64,000 bases of DNA from Alphaproteobacteria bacterium (GCA_022827685.1 JAJEIH010000014.1:67801-131800); one strand, 5' to 3'; counted from the first letter of the stretch, positions 18,580 through 26,972 are shown. Notes: generated by a model not told the origin, from the sequence alone. A program made the numbers and translations.

Positions 18580-19466
18580 CCGGCGCGCTCAGATGCTTCC
18601 TGTTCGTGCCGGGCGACAGCGCGCGCAAGTTCGAGAAGGCGCGCGGGGTGCCGGCCGACGCGCTGATCCTCGACCTGGAGGACTCGGTGGCGCAGGCCAA
18701 TCTGCCTGTGGCGCGGCGGATGGTGCGGGAACGGCTCGAAGCCAGCCGGGACGACCGCGCCCAGCAGCTATGGGTCAGGATCAACCCGCTCGACACGGAC
18801 CTCGCGCTGCCGGACCTCGCGGCGGTGATGGCCGGCGCGCCGGACGGCATCGTGCTGCCCAAGACCTTCTCCGCCGCCGAGGCGGTGAAGCTCGACAACT
18901 ATCTCTCGGCGCTGGAAGCGCGGGAGGAGGTCGCGCCCGGCTCGACGCAGATCCTGGTCGTCGCCACCGAGACGGCGCGCTCGCTCTTCACCATGGACAG
19001 CTTCACCGGCGCGAGCCCGCGCATCTACGGCATGACCTGGGGCGCGGAAGACCTCTCGGCCGCGCTCGGCGCGTCCACCAACCGCGCGCCGGACGGCCGA
19101 TATGAGGACGTGTACCGGCTGGCGCGCGCGCTCTGCCTGGCGGCCTGCAAGGCGGCGGGCACGGAGCCGGTGGATTCGGTCTATCCCGATTTCCGTGACC
19201 TGGACGGCCTGCACGCCGAGGCGCTGCAGGGCCGCCGGACGGGCTTCACCGGCAAGGTGGCGATCCACCCGGCGCAGGTGGACCCGATCAACACCGCCTA
19301 CGCGCCGACCGCAGACGAGATCGCCCACGCCCGCCGCGTCGTCGAGGCGATGGAGAACGCCGGCGGCGCCGGCACTGTCGGCCTGGACGGCAAGATGCTC
19401 GACATGCCCCACCTCAAGGCCGCCCGCCACGTGCTGGCGCTGGCCGAGCGGGCGGGCGCGGGGTAG
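18576..19466 (+). CDS. CoA-ester lyase, CitE/HpcH family
   Basis: A 296-residue TIM-barrel lyase of the citrate-lyase-beta-like type that cleaves beta-hydroxyacyl-CoA esters such as malyl-CoA or citramalyl-CoA to acetyl-CoA plus an oxo acid. Visible motifs are FVPGDSARKFEKA (10-22), LDLEDSV (32-38, metal-binding acidics), VRINPLD, VVATETARSLF with a catalytic Glu, and YGMTWGAEDLSAALG. A CoA transferase is not in the window, so the activating step must be elsewhere. It is translationally coupled (4-base overlap) to the MaoC hydratase. Confidence 0.85.
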   Translation: MTGALRCFLFVPGDSARKFEKARGVPADALILDLEDSVAQANLPVARRMVRERLEASRDDRAQQLWVRINPLDTDLALPDLAAVMAGAPDGIVLPKTFSAAEAVKLDNYLSALEAREEVAPGSTQILVVATETARSLFTMDSFTGASPRIYGMTWGAEDLSAALGASTNRAPDGRYEDVYRLARALCLAACKAAGTEPVDSVYPDFRDLDGLHAEALQGRRTGFTGKVAIHPAQVDPINTAYAPTADEIAHARRVVEAMENAGGAGTVGLDGKMLDMPHLKAARHVLALAERAGAG

Positions 19467-19477
19467 AGTGGTTCATC

Positions 19478-19663
19478 ATGTCGGACCTGTCTCATGTGAC
19501 GATGCGGCTCGGCGGGTATTACGCCCCGGAGGAGGCGCGGGCTTGGCTCCACGCCCCGCACCCCCAACTTGGCGGCGAGCGGCCGGTCGATCTGGTCCAG
19601 GAAGGCCGCACGGAGGAGGTAACCGCCATCCTCGACCGCCTCGACGCGGATGCCTATCTCTGA
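19478..19663 (+). CDS. Orphan MbcA/ParS/Xre-type antitoxin C-terminal domain (61 aa)
   Basis: A 61-residue protein that matches only the toxin-binding C-terminal part of Xre/MbcA/ParS antitoxins (DUF2384-like). The pattern ARAWL, G-x-RP-x-DL, QEGR-x-EEV-x-AI is shared residue by residue with residues 79-110 of the full antitoxin at 20755-21114. There is no helix-turn-helix. It starts 12 bases after the CitE-like gene's stop and may ride on that transcript. It could be a remnant of an older antitoxin or a free-standing RES-binding domain. Confidence 0.6.
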   Translation: MSDLSHVTMRLGGYYAPEEARAWLHAPHPQLGGERPVDLVQEGRTEEVTAILDRLDADAYL

Positions 19664-19806
19664 CTGCGGCCGCAGGAGCGGCGCGGGGCGGGCCGCTATT
19701 GAGGAAACCTTAACGGGATGGCGGCGGCCTGCGGCGCGGGGGGACCGGCGCACAGGAGAACGCGGCCTCCGGTGACAAGCCCGCCCTGCGCCCGTAGCCT
19801 GGGGCC

Positions 19807-20649
19807 ATGCGGAGCGCGCCCTGGACGGAGGAGGAGAACGACCTGGTCGTCGCGGACTATTTCGCGATGCTGGCCGACGACCTCGCCGGGCGGGACTACA
19901 GCAAGACCGGAAGCCGGCGCGCCTTGGTGCCCCGCCTGCGGGGCCGGTCGGAAGCGTCGGTCGAGTTCAAGCGCCGGAACGTCAGCGCGGTGCTCAAGGG
20001 TCTTGGCGAGGACTGGATACCCGGCTACAGGCCCGCGTTCAATTTCCAGGCGGCGCTCGCCGATGCGGTGGCCCGCTGGCTGGCGGCGAACCCGGCCTGG
20101 CTGGAGCGGATGCCGGCCGGGCGCCGCGCCGAGGCGGGCGGCATGGCCGAGGCGGCGTCGCTCTGGGTGGGGCCGCCGCCGACGCTCTCCAACCGCCCGC
20201 CGCCGGAGGAGCTCGGGCAGATGCTGGCCGTCGCGGCCCGGTTCGACGCGGCGGGCCGGGACGAGCGCAACCGCGCGCTCGGCCGCGCCGGCGAAAGGCT
20301 CGCGCTGGCGCACGAGCGCGCGGCGCTGGCGGGCGCGGGCCGCAGCGACCTTGCGGAGGCGGTGCGCTGGGTGGCGCAGGAGGAGGGCGACGGGGCCGGC
20401 TACGACATCGCCAGCTTCCAGCCCGACGGCCGCCCCCGGCTCATCGAGGTGAAGACCACGAACGGCTGGGAGCGCACGCCCTTCCACATCTCGCGCAACG
20501 AACTGGCGGTGGCCGAGGAACGGCGCGAGGAATGGCGCCTGTTCCGCCTCTGGAACTTCTCGCGCGAGCCGAGGGCGTTCGAGCTTGCCCCGCCGCTGGA
20601 ACGGCATGTGTCCCTCATGCCGACGGTATTTCAGGCGAGTTTTTCATAG
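19807..20649 (+). CDS. DUF3883 protein, restriction-endonuclease-like fold
   Basis: A 280-residue soluble protein. The N-terminal third (WTEEENDLVVADYFAML, then GRSEASVEFKRRN) is a helical domain often found before nuclease-like modules. The C-terminal part has GAGYDIASF with D200, then LIEVKTTNG with E214 and K216. This D...ExK arrangement is the PD-(D/E)xK nuclease core seen in DUF3883/NO VEIN-type domains, which occur in restriction and anti-phage proteins. Function is unproven. It lies 30 bases upstream of the antitoxin's possible early start and is in the same direction as the toxin-antitoxin pair. Confidence 0.7.
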   Translation: MRSAPWTEEENDLVVADYFAMLADDLAGRDYSKTGSRRALVPRLRGRSEASVEFKRRNVSAVLKGLGEDWIPGYRPAFNFQAALADAVARWLAANPAWLERMPAGRRAEAGGMAEAASLWVGPPPTLSNRPPPEELGQMLAVAARFDAAGRDERNRALGRAGERLALAHERAALAGAGRSDLAEAVRWVAQEEGDGAGYDIASFQPDGRPRLIEVKTTNGWERTPFHISRNELAVAEERREEWRLFRLWNFSREPRAFELAPPLERHVSLMPTVFQASFS

Positions 20650-20682
20650 AGGGCGGCAGGCCCGGAAGCGGTTCAGTCCATG

Positions 20683-20718
20683 AACGTCATTAGCAACGTC
20701 AACGTTTTCGTCTATGAT
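20683..20718 (+). promoter_or_regulatory. Promoter with AACGTY repeats before the Xre-RES pair
   Basis: A sigma-70-like promoter reads TTAGCA (20690-20695), 17-base spacer, TATGAT (20713-20718). Three hexamers, AACGTC at 20683, AACGTC at 20695 and AACGTT at 20701, flank and fill it, spaced by 12 and 6 bases. This is where an autoregulating Xre antitoxin would bind. The promoter makes transcription begin near 20725, which favours the ATG at 20755 over the one at 20680. Confidence 0.5.
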
Positions 20719-20754
20719 TCCATCTATCGGAGCGTCTTTGCGCGGGGTCGGAAA

Positions 20755-21114
20755 ATGCCGGGTGCGGTAGCGGAAAAGAACGCCGTGGCGGAAAAGCTGG
20801 AGCTTTTGAGGAAGCGAGCCGCCATCCGGGCGGTCGATGTGGCCAACATGCTGGGGACCACGCCCGAGACGGTGTCCAGATGGAAGCAGGGGCGCGCCTG
20901 GCCCAGGCCGGGCAAGGAGAGCCTGCTTGTCGATCTCGAATATATCGTAGAACGGCTTTCGGAATTCTATACCGAGCCGACGACCGCGCGGGCATGGTTG
21001 TATTCGAGGCACAAATATTTCGACGGCCTTCGGCCCGCCGATTTGATTCAGGAGGGACGAATCGAGGAGGTCCTGGCAGCCATCCAGACGATGGCCGCGC
21101 CCACATACACGTAG
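20755..21114 (+). CDS. Xre/MbcA-type antitoxin of a RES toxin
   Basis: A 119-residue protein. Residues about 14-48 form a helix-turn-helix (VDVANMLGTTPETVSRWKQG), and residues 60-112 form the MbcA/ParS-like toxin-binding domain (TARAWLYSRH, LRPADLIQEGRIEEV). Such antitoxins block the NAD-degrading active site of RES toxins and repress their own operon. An ATG at 20680 would add 25 residues, but it lies inside the -35 region of the visible promoter, so 20755 is preferred. The toxin gene follows after 18 bases. Base composition becomes visibly more A/T-rich here. Confidence 0.8.
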   Translation: MPGAVAEKNAVAEKLELLRKRAAIRAVDVANMLGTTPETVSRWKQGRAWPRPGKESLLVDLEYIVERLSEFYTEPTTARAWLYSRHKYFDGLRPADLIQEGRIEEVLAAIQTMAAPTYT

Positions 21115-21132
21115 GTTCGGGACCGGACGCCG

Positions 21133-21654
21133 ATGCTGGAACGCGACCCGGAGCTGTTGGAGTATCTGGAGGGCTGCCGTCATGGGCGGTTCGATGAAAT
21201 CGTTAACAGGGTCGTATGGGCCGATGGAAGTTCGATTCAAGGCAGTAGTAGCGCGCGGGGGCGCTGGAATAGTCCAGAAGGTCAATTCGAGATATTGAAT
21301 ACGTCGTTGACGGCAGACGGAGCCGACGCGGAGTTCGAAGCGTTCTGGTCGCTGTTCGAGCAAAGACCCGACAGGCGGGCGTTGAACTGGAAATTGCGGG
21401 TTCGTCTCCGGCGCGTTGTGGAATTGGGTTTCGAGGAATTAGGACAACTGGGCGTGAGACAAACGGACTATCGAAGCCGGAATTATTCGCGCACCCAAGA
21501 AATTTCAGATGGCCTGAATTATCTTGGATGCGATGGTCTGATCGTTCCTTCGGCGCGTTATGATTGCAATAATCTTATTGTCTATATGCAGAATTTGAGC
21601 AGGGATTGTATCCTCGAAGAGGTGGAGTCGAAGGAATTTTTATGGTCAGAATAA
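21133..21654 (+). CDS. RES-domain toxin (NAD+-degrading type)
   Basis: A 173-residue RES-domain protein. The arginine is in ARGRWNSPEG (R44), the middle acidic residues in ADAEFEAFW (E67/E69), and the serine in IVPSARYDCNNLIVY (S140), the classic R-E-S set. Characterised members use NAD+ as substrate (NAD+ phosphorylase or glycohydrolase) and stop growth when the antitoxin is lost. It directly follows its Xre antitoxin. Codon use and base composition are more A/T-rich than in the flanking genes, which suggests horizontal acquisition. An IS630 remnant lies 37 bases downstream on the other strand. Confidence 0.78.
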   Translation: MLERDPELLEYLEGCRHGRFDEIVNRVVWADGSSIQGSSSARGRWNSPEGQFEILNTSLTADGADAEFEAFWSLFEQRPDRRALNWKLRVRLRRVVELGFEELGQLGVRQTDYRSRNYSRTQEISDGLNYLGCDGLIVPSARYDCNNLIVYMQNLSRDCILEEVESKEFLWSE

Positions 21655-21691
21655 GTGTACATGCCGAAGATTGGCAGAACGCAGATTTCTT

Positions 21692-22123
21692 CTAAGGGTC
21701 CGTTTGAGCACTGGTTCCTCGCGGTATCCGCCGCGCGCGGCGTTGCTTGCGTTGCAGGTCGTTGAGTTTCAGGAAGCGCGCTACGGTGGAGAGGCTGACG
21801 GCGACGCCCTCGGCGGCCAGCGCGGCGTGGAGGCCGCGGGTGCCGATGTCCGGGTGCTTTTCCAGGAGGCGGAGGACCCGCGCGCGCTCCGCTGTGATGA
21901 GCGACGGGCGGCCGCCGTCCCGGTCCGCCCGGACATGACCGCGCGCCCGGAAGCGCCCGAGCCACCGCCACACGCTGCCGGCGGCCACATCGTATTTCCG
22001 CGCGGCGGCGCGGATGGTCATGCCGCGCTCCAGCACTGCCGCCACCGCCCGGCGCCGCAGGTCCTCGCTGACCGCCTTGCCCTGCCGCGAGCCTCCCAGC
22101 CCGCCCGCTGCGGCTTCCGTCAT
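21692..22123 (-). pseudogene. IS630-type transposase, N-terminal helix-turn-helix part only
   Basis: A 143-residue frame matching the DNA-binding part of IS630-family transposases: SEDLRRRAVAAVLERGMTIRAAARKYDV, SVWRWLGRF, GGRPS, then EKHPDIGTRGLHAAL and STVARFLK. The DDE catalytic domain that should follow is absent: the frame ends in TSAQTDP at 21692 and the RES toxin gene lies immediately beyond. The ATG at 22123 has GGGAGGAGG upstream; an ATG at 22192 would lengthen it. Most likely the stump of an insertion sequence, although some IS630 elements are split into two frames. Confidence 0.65.
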
Positions 22124-22751
22124 CCCTCCTCCCGGCCGCTTTGTGCGCGGCTTCCGTTTCAGGTGTTTTCGATTTCCAGCGTCGTCTGTCACGCGCCCGG
22201 CCGCCCGCTGGACGCACCTATCTCGTTGGGCGGCCGCCGGCCTCCGCCCCCGATAGGCATGGGGGTGCCCGTCGGGCGCTGGCGCGCGCCCCGGGCTGCA
22301 TTCAGGTCATCGCTTCGCTCGCTTGCCGAGTGTTATGGATTTGGGGTATATAGAGAACAAATAGGGTGAATACAAGTCAAAAAAGAGAAAATATCCTGAT
22401 TTCGTGCATTTGCCCGGAGCGCGGGCCGTCTCCGGGGGCGCGATCCGTTCCGATAGAACCGCATTTCGGTTCAAGTCCGAAACCGTCACCCCGGCCTCAG
22501 AGCCGGGGCCATCCGTGGCTCCCGATATGCCGCAGCGGGCGGAGAGCAGGACAAACCGCCCGTGCCCGCCGGGAAAGCCGGGGCTGGACCCCGTATCAAG
22601 TCCGGGGTGACAGTTTGGGGCAGGCCGGCGCTGTTTCCCGTCGAACGGGCGGTGCTACGCCCGACAGGTCCGATTCCTTCACAGGCTCCTTCGCCGGGGT
22701 GACGATCGGGCCTTGCGGCCGCCGCCCGTTTCAGAACGCCGGATACCGCGC
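22124..22751. other. Gene-free stretch: IS630 upstream region, AT-rich patch and an interspersed repeat
   Basis: No supportable gene. From 22124 to about 22310 it is GC-rich and probably belongs to the IS remnant. From about 22330 to 22405 it is sharply AT-rich without a clear promoter pair. An interspersed repeat follows at 22443-22612. The remainder (22613-22751) is downstream of the convergent sugar dehydrogenase gene and holds nothing I can name. Confidence 0.5.
22443..22612 (+). repeat. Interspersed repeat, copy A
   Basis: An intergenic element read on +: ATCCGTTCCG at the left end, GTCCGAAA, then GTCACCCCGGCC, GAGCCGGGGCC, CTGGACCCCGTAT and GTCCGGGGTGACA at the right end. GTCACCCCGG and the terminal CCGGGGTGAC form an inverted pair, so the element can fold. 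The same ordered blocks occur on the minus strand at 55966-55821. Repeats of this CCCCGG...CCGGGG kind are scattered in many alphaproteobacterial genomes. Confidence 0.7.
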
Positions 22752-23927
22752 CTAAAGCGGCTCCAGGCGCCAGATCCGGGCGTCGTTCTCGTCCAGCAGC
22801 AGGTAGATCAGGCCGTCCGGGCCGGTGCGCACGTCGCGGATGCGGTTGCTGAAGTCCGTCAGCAGGCGCTCTTCGTGGACCACCCTTTCCCCGTCCAATT
22901 CCAGCCGGACGAGGAGCTGGGCGCGGAGCGCGCCGACGAAGAGGTTGCCGTCCCAGCGCGGGAACCCGGCGCCGCGATAGACCGTCAGCCCCGACGGCGC
23001 GATGGAGGGCGTCCAGTATGTCGCGGGCTGCTCCATGCCCGGCCGGGCGGTCTCGTCGGTGATCTTCGTGCCGCTGTAATTGCGCCCGTGGGTGATGACC
23101 GGCCAGCCGTAGTTCCGCCCGCGCCGCACCAGGTTGACCTCGTCGCCGCCGCGCGGCCCGTGCTCCTGCGACCAGAGGTGCCCCGTGGCGGGGTCGAAGG
23201 CGAGGCCCTGCGGATTGCGGTGCCCGTAGGACCAGATCTCCGGCAGCGCCCCCGCCCGCCCGGCGAAGGGGTTGCCGGGCGCCGCCGCGCCGTCGGGATC
23301 GAGCCGCAGGACCGCGCCGGCATGGTTGCCGAGGTCCTGGGCGCTCGGCCGGTAGCCGCGGTCTCCGACGGTGACGAACAGCCTGCCGTCATTGGAGAAC
23401 CGCAGCCGCGAGCCGAAATGCCGGCCACCGCGGGCCGCCGCGCGGGCGGTGAAGACGGTCTCGAACCCGTGGAGCCGGCCGCCCTCCAGCCGCGCCGTGC
23501 TGACGGCGGTCGTCCAGCCGTTGGCCGTCTCCGCGATATGGCTCAGATAGAGCCTCCCGCTGGCCGCGAAGCCGGGGTCGAGCGCGATGTCCATCAGCCC
23601 GCCCTGGCCGTAGGCCTCGATACGGGGCAGGCCCGGAAGCGGGTCCGACGGCTTCCCGCCTGTCTCAAGGAGGCGGAGATTGCCGTCCAGCTCCGTCACC
23701 AGCAGGCGTCCGTCGGGCAGGAATGCCATGCCCCAGGCCTGGTCGAAGGGGCCGCCGACGGGAACTAGGCGGAAGGCGTGCTTTTCGGAGCGGTATTCGC
23801 GCGGTTCGGCGGCGTCGGCGGGGCCGCCCGCAGCCGCGCCCAGGCAGAGCAGGGCGGCGAGCGCAGCGGCCCGGATATGGCGGCCGGACCGGCAATGCCA
23901 ACGGTCATCGATCGGAACCCGCGCCAC
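22752..23927 (-). CDS. PQQ-dependent aldose sugar dehydrogenase-like protein (GSDH family), secreted
   Basis: A 391-residue beta-propeller of the soluble glucose/sorbosone dehydrogenase family. Signatures include WGMAFLPDGRLLVTE, QGGLMDIALDP, LYLSHI, GHRNPQGLAFDP, WSQEHGPRGGDEVN (His and Asp of the cofactor/calcium site) and NYGWPVITHG. The N-terminus has a hydrophobic export helix (RAAALAALLCLGAAAGG) ending in ADA, so it is periplasmic. The frame is open further upstream, but that part lies in a palindromic repeat; the GTG at 23927 gives a short n-region before the signal helix. Start is approximate. Confidence 0.8.
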   Translation of the reverse strand: MARVPIDDRWHCRSGRHIRAAALAALLCLGAAAGGPADAAEPREYRSEKHAFRLVPVGGPFDQAWGMAFLPDGRLLVTELDGNLRLLETGGKPSDPLPGLPRIEAYGQGGLMDIALDPGFAASGRLYLSHIAETANGWTTAVSTARLEGGRLHGFETVFTARAAARGGRHFGSRLRFSNDGRLFVTVGDRGYRPSAQDLGNHAGAVLRLDPDGAAAPGNPFAGRAGALPEIWSYGHRNPQGLAFDPATGHLWSQEHGPRGGDEVNLVRRGRNYGWPVITHGRNYSGTKITDETARPGMEQPATYWTPSIAPSGLTVYRGAGFPRWDGNLFVGALRAQLLVRLELDGERVVHEERLLTDFSNRIRDVRTGPDGLIYLLLDENDARIWRLEPL

Positions 23928-23942
23928 CGGCTGCGCCGATCC

Positions 23943-24066
23943 CCTCTCCCCGCTTGCGGGGAGAGGCCGGGAGAGGGGCCCGGCCGCAGGCCGGCGGGCG
24001 AAGCCCCGCAGGCACCCGTCACGCCGAGAGGCCCTTCCCCGACCCCTCCCGCCGGGCGGGAGGGGA
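23943..24066. repeat. GC-rich palindromic intergenic repeat, copy 2
   Basis: The block lies between clpA and the sugar dehydrogenase. It begins with a perfect palindrome (CTCTCCCCGC, loop TT, GCGGGGAGAG at 23944-23965) and ends with CCCCTCCCGCC...GGCGGGAGGGG near 24043-24065. It has the same architecture as 17913-18047. It sits in the 5' region of the dehydrogenase and makes the open frame there misleadingly long. Confidence 0.7.
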
Positions 24067-24143
24067 GAAAGACCGAATGCCCTCAACATGGGTCCTGCAT
24101 GGCGTGCCCCGGCATAAAGGAGGCGCCCGGCGGCTTTCGCCGG

Positions 24144-26465
24144 TTACAGCGCCGCGGGCTCCTTCTTCCGGGCCTTCGCCTTCGGTTTCGGCGGGGCAGG
24201 GGCCGGGTCGGGATAGGCGAAGGTGAGGCCGTCCTCGCCGGCGTCCACCTCCACCGTTCCGCCCTTGGCGAGGCGGCCGAACAGCAGCTCCTCGGCGAGC
24301 GGCTTCTTGATGTGTTCCTGGATGATGCGGGCGAGCGGGCGGGCGCCGTATTCGGTGCTGTAGCCCTTTTCGGCCAGCCATTCGCGGGCCGCGTCGGTCA
24401 GCAGGATTTCGACCTGGCGGTCGTCGAGCTGGCCTTCGAGCTCGGCCACGAATTTGTCGACCACCCGGTGCACGACCTCCATCGGCAGGTTGCCGAAGGA
24501 GATGATGGCGTCCAGCCGGTTGCGGAACTCCGGCGAGAACAGCCTGTCGATGGCCTCCTTGTCGTCGCCCTCGCGGACATTGCGCCCGAAGCCGATCGCC
24601 GCCTTTGCGAGGTCCGACGCGCCGGCATTGGTCGTCATGATGACGATGACATTGCGGAAATCGACCTGCTTGCCGCTGTGGTCGGTCAGCTTGCCGTGGT
24701 CCATGATCTGGAGCAGCACGTTGAACACGTCCGGGTGCGCCTTCTCGATCTCGTCGAGCAGCAGCACCACATGCGGGTTCTTGTCCACCGCGTCCGTCAG
24801 CAGGCCGCCCTGGTCGAAGCCGACATAGCCGGGCGGCGCGCCGATCAGCCGCGAAACGCTGTGGCGCTCCATGTATTCCGACATGTCGAAGCGCACGAGT
24901 TCGACGCCGAGGCAGCGCGCAAGCTGGCGGGCGGCCTCCGTCTTGCCCACGCCCGTCGGGCCCGAGAACAGGTAGCTGCCGATGGGCTTCTCCGGCTCGC
25001 GCAGGCCGGCGCGCGCCAGCTTGACCGCGCTCGCCAGCGCCTCGATGGCGGGGTCCTGGCCGAACACGACCGTCTTCAGGTCGCGCTCCAGCGTCTGCAG
25101 CGATTCGCGGTCGTCGCGGCTCACGCTCTTCGGCGGGATGCGGGCGATCTTGGCGACGATGCCCTCGACATCGCGCACGCCCACGGTCTTCTTGCGCCGG
25201 CTGGGCGGCAGCAGGAGCTGGGCGGCGCCGACCTCGTCGATGACGTCGATGGCCTTGTCCGGCAGCTTGCGGTCGTTGATGTAGCGCGCCGACAGGCTGA
25301 CCGCCGTGCGGATCGCCTCGGTGGTGTAGCGGACGCCGTGATGCTCCTCGTAATAGGGCTTGAGGCCCATCATGATCTTGATGGCGTCCGGCACCGACGG
25401 CTCATGCACGTCGATCTTCTGGAAGCGGCGCACCAGCGCCCGGTCCTTCTCGAAATAGTTGCGGTATTCCTTGTAGGTGGTCGAGCCGATGCAGCGCAGC
25501 GTGCCGCTGGCGAGCGCGGGCTTGAGGATGTTGGAGGCGTCCATCGAGCCGCCGCTGGTGGCGCCGGCGCCGATGACGGTGTGGATCTCGTCGATGAACA
25601 GGATCGCGCCTTCCAGCGCGTCGAGCTCCGCCAGCACCTGCTTCAGCCGCTCTTCGAAATCGCCGCGGTAGCGCGTGCCCGCGAGCAGCGAGCCCATGTC
25701 GAGCGCGTAGATCGTGGCGTCGGCCAGGACTTCCGGCACGCCGCCCTCGACGATCTTGCGCGCCAGGCCCTCGGCGATGGCGGTCTTGCCGACGCCCGGG
25801 TCGCCCACATAGAGCGGGTTGTTCTTGGTCCGCCGGCAAAGGATCTGGATCGTGCGCTCGACTTCCAGCTCGCGCCCGATCAGCGGGTCGATCTTGCCGG
25901 CGTCGGCCTTCTCGTTGAGGTTGACGCAATAGGCCTGCAGCGCCTCGGCGGGCTTGCGGCCGCCCGGCTCGCCGCCCTCGTTCTCCTGCCGCTCCTCCGC
26001 GCCGCGCACCCGCCGGGGCTCCGACTGGCCGGCGCTCTTGGCGATGCCGTGGCTGATGTAGTTGACGGCGTCGAGGCGCGTCATTTCCTGCCCCTGCAGG
26101 AAGAAGACGGCGTGGCTCTCCCGCTCCGAGAAGATCGCCACCAGGACATTGGCGCCCGTCACCTCCTCGCGCCCCGACGACTGCACGTGGATCGCCGCGC
26201 GCTGCAGGACCCGCTGGAAGCCGGCGGTCGGCTTGGGGTCCCCGTCGCGCTCCACGACGAGGTTGTCGAGCTCCTCGTCCAGGTAGCCGGTCACCTCCGA
26301 GCGCAGATTGTCCACATCGACCGAGCAGGCGCGCAGCACCGCCATGCAGTCCCGGTCCTCGGTGAGCGCCAGCAGCAGGTGCTCCAGCGTCGCATATTCG
26401 TGCCGGCGCTCCTTGGCGTAGGAGAGCGCCCGGTGAAGCGTCTGTTCGAGGGTGCGCGACAGCAT
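24144..26465 (-). CDS. clpA: ATP-dependent Clp protease ATP-binding subunit ClpA
   Basis: A 773-residue AAA+ unfoldase that feeds substrates to ClpP. It has the Clp N-domain repeat ([16 protein letters not shown]...EHLLLAL), two ATPase modules (first Walker [10 protein letters not shown] with ILFIDEIH; second GPTGVGKTE with [13 protein letters not shown]) and the C-terminal D2-small domain ([11 protein letters not shown]). There is no ClpB-type middle coiled coil, so ClpA rather than ClpB. The ATG at 26465 has AGGAGT nine bases upstream and lies 7 bases after clpS. It ends in a basic, proline-rich tail. Confidence 0.96.
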   Translation of the reverse strand: MLSRTLEQTLHRALSYAKERRHEYATLEHLLLALTEDRDCMAVLRACSVDVDNLRSEVTGYLDEELDNLVVERDGDPKPTAGFQRVLQRAAIHVQSSGREEVTGANVLVAIFSERESHAVFFLQGQEMTRLDAVNYISHGIAKSAGQSEPRRVRGAEERQENEGGEPGGRKPAEALQAYCVNLNEKADAGKIDPLIGRELEVERTIQILCRRTKNNPLYVGDPGVGKTAIAEGLARKIVEGGVPEVLADATIYALDMGSLLAGTRYRGDFEERLKQVLAELDALEGAILFIDEIHTVIGAGATSGGSMDASNILKPALASGTLRCIGSTTYKEYRNYFEKDRALVRRFQKIDVHEPSVPDAIKIMMGLKPYYEEHHGVRYTTEAIRTAVSLSARYINDRKLPDKAIDVIDEVGAAQLLLPPSRRKKTVGVRDVEGIVAKIARIPPKSVSRDDRESLQTLERDLKTVVFGQDPAIEALASAVKLARAGLREPEKPIGSYLFSGPTGVGKTEAARQLARCLGVELVRFDMSEYMERHSVSRLIGAPPGYVGFDQGGLLTDAVDKNPHVVLLLDEIEKAHPDVFNVLLQIMDHGKLTDHSGKQVDFRNVIVIMTTNAGASDLAKAAIGFGRNVREGDDKEAIDRLFSPEFRNRLDAIISFGNLPMEVVHRVVDKFVAELEGQLDDRQVEILLTDAAREWLAEKGYSTEYGARPLARIIQEHIKKPLAEELLFGRLAKGGTVEVDAGEDGLTFAYPDPAPAPPKPKAKARKKEPAAL

Positions 26466-26472
26466 CGACCGG

Positions 26473-26799
26473 CTACTCCTTCTCAAGCGTCAGCTGCAGG
26501 GGGTGTTCGTGCCGCCGCGCGAAATCCACGACCTGCGTCACCTTGGTCTCGGCGACTTCGTAGGTATAGACGCCGCAGACCCCGATTCCCCGCTGGTGGA
26601 CCATCAGCATGATATTCGTCGCTTCCTCGCGGCCCTTGTTGAAGAAGGCTTGCAGGACGTGGACGACGAACTCCATCGGCGTGTAGTCGTCATTGAGCAT
26701 GATGACCTTGTACAACGACGGCTTCTTCGTCTCCGGCTTGGTCCTGACGAGTACGCCCGTATTCGGGCCCTCGTCTCCGCCTCGCCGTTCGTCGCTCAT
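26473..26799 (-). CDS. clpS: ClpS adaptor (N-end rule)
   Basis: A 108-residue adaptor that binds N-degron residues and the ClpA N-domain. It has a flexible N-terminal tail of about 25 residues and the core [16 protein letters not shown] with the N-D-D binding pocket, followed by [22 protein letters not shown]. It is immediately upstream of clpA with a 7-base gap, the standard operon. The next gene upstream, the D,D-carboxypeptidase, is divergent. Confidence 0.97.
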   Translation of the reverse strand: MSDERRGGDEGPNTGVLVRTKPETKKPSLYKVIMLNDDYTPMEFVVHVLQAFFNKGREEATNIMLMVHQRGIGVCGVYTYEVAETKVTQVVDFARRHEHPLQLTLEKE

Positions 26800-26972
26800 C
26801 CTTTCATCTCCCGCCCCGGGGGCCGCATCCGCGAGCCTAGCATAACCCAGCTATCGAAGTAGGAGTAAGCCGTATCCGTTCAAGGTCTCGCGGAGGTTTC
26901 GGGTGAAGGAAAAAAATACCATCCGGCATTGCGGCGAACCCGGATTGACTTTATGTGGGCCAAGGAGGGCCC

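Noticed and set aside
22330-22405. Promoter in the AT-rich patch upstream of the interspersed repeat
   Set aside because: No -35/-10 pair with acceptable spacing on either strand.
23778-26612. Very long open frame antisense to clpA (over 900 codons)
   Set aside because: It mirrors the clpA and clpS coding sequence in a GC-rich genome; composition is low-complexity Arg/His/Val and no family resemblance is seen.
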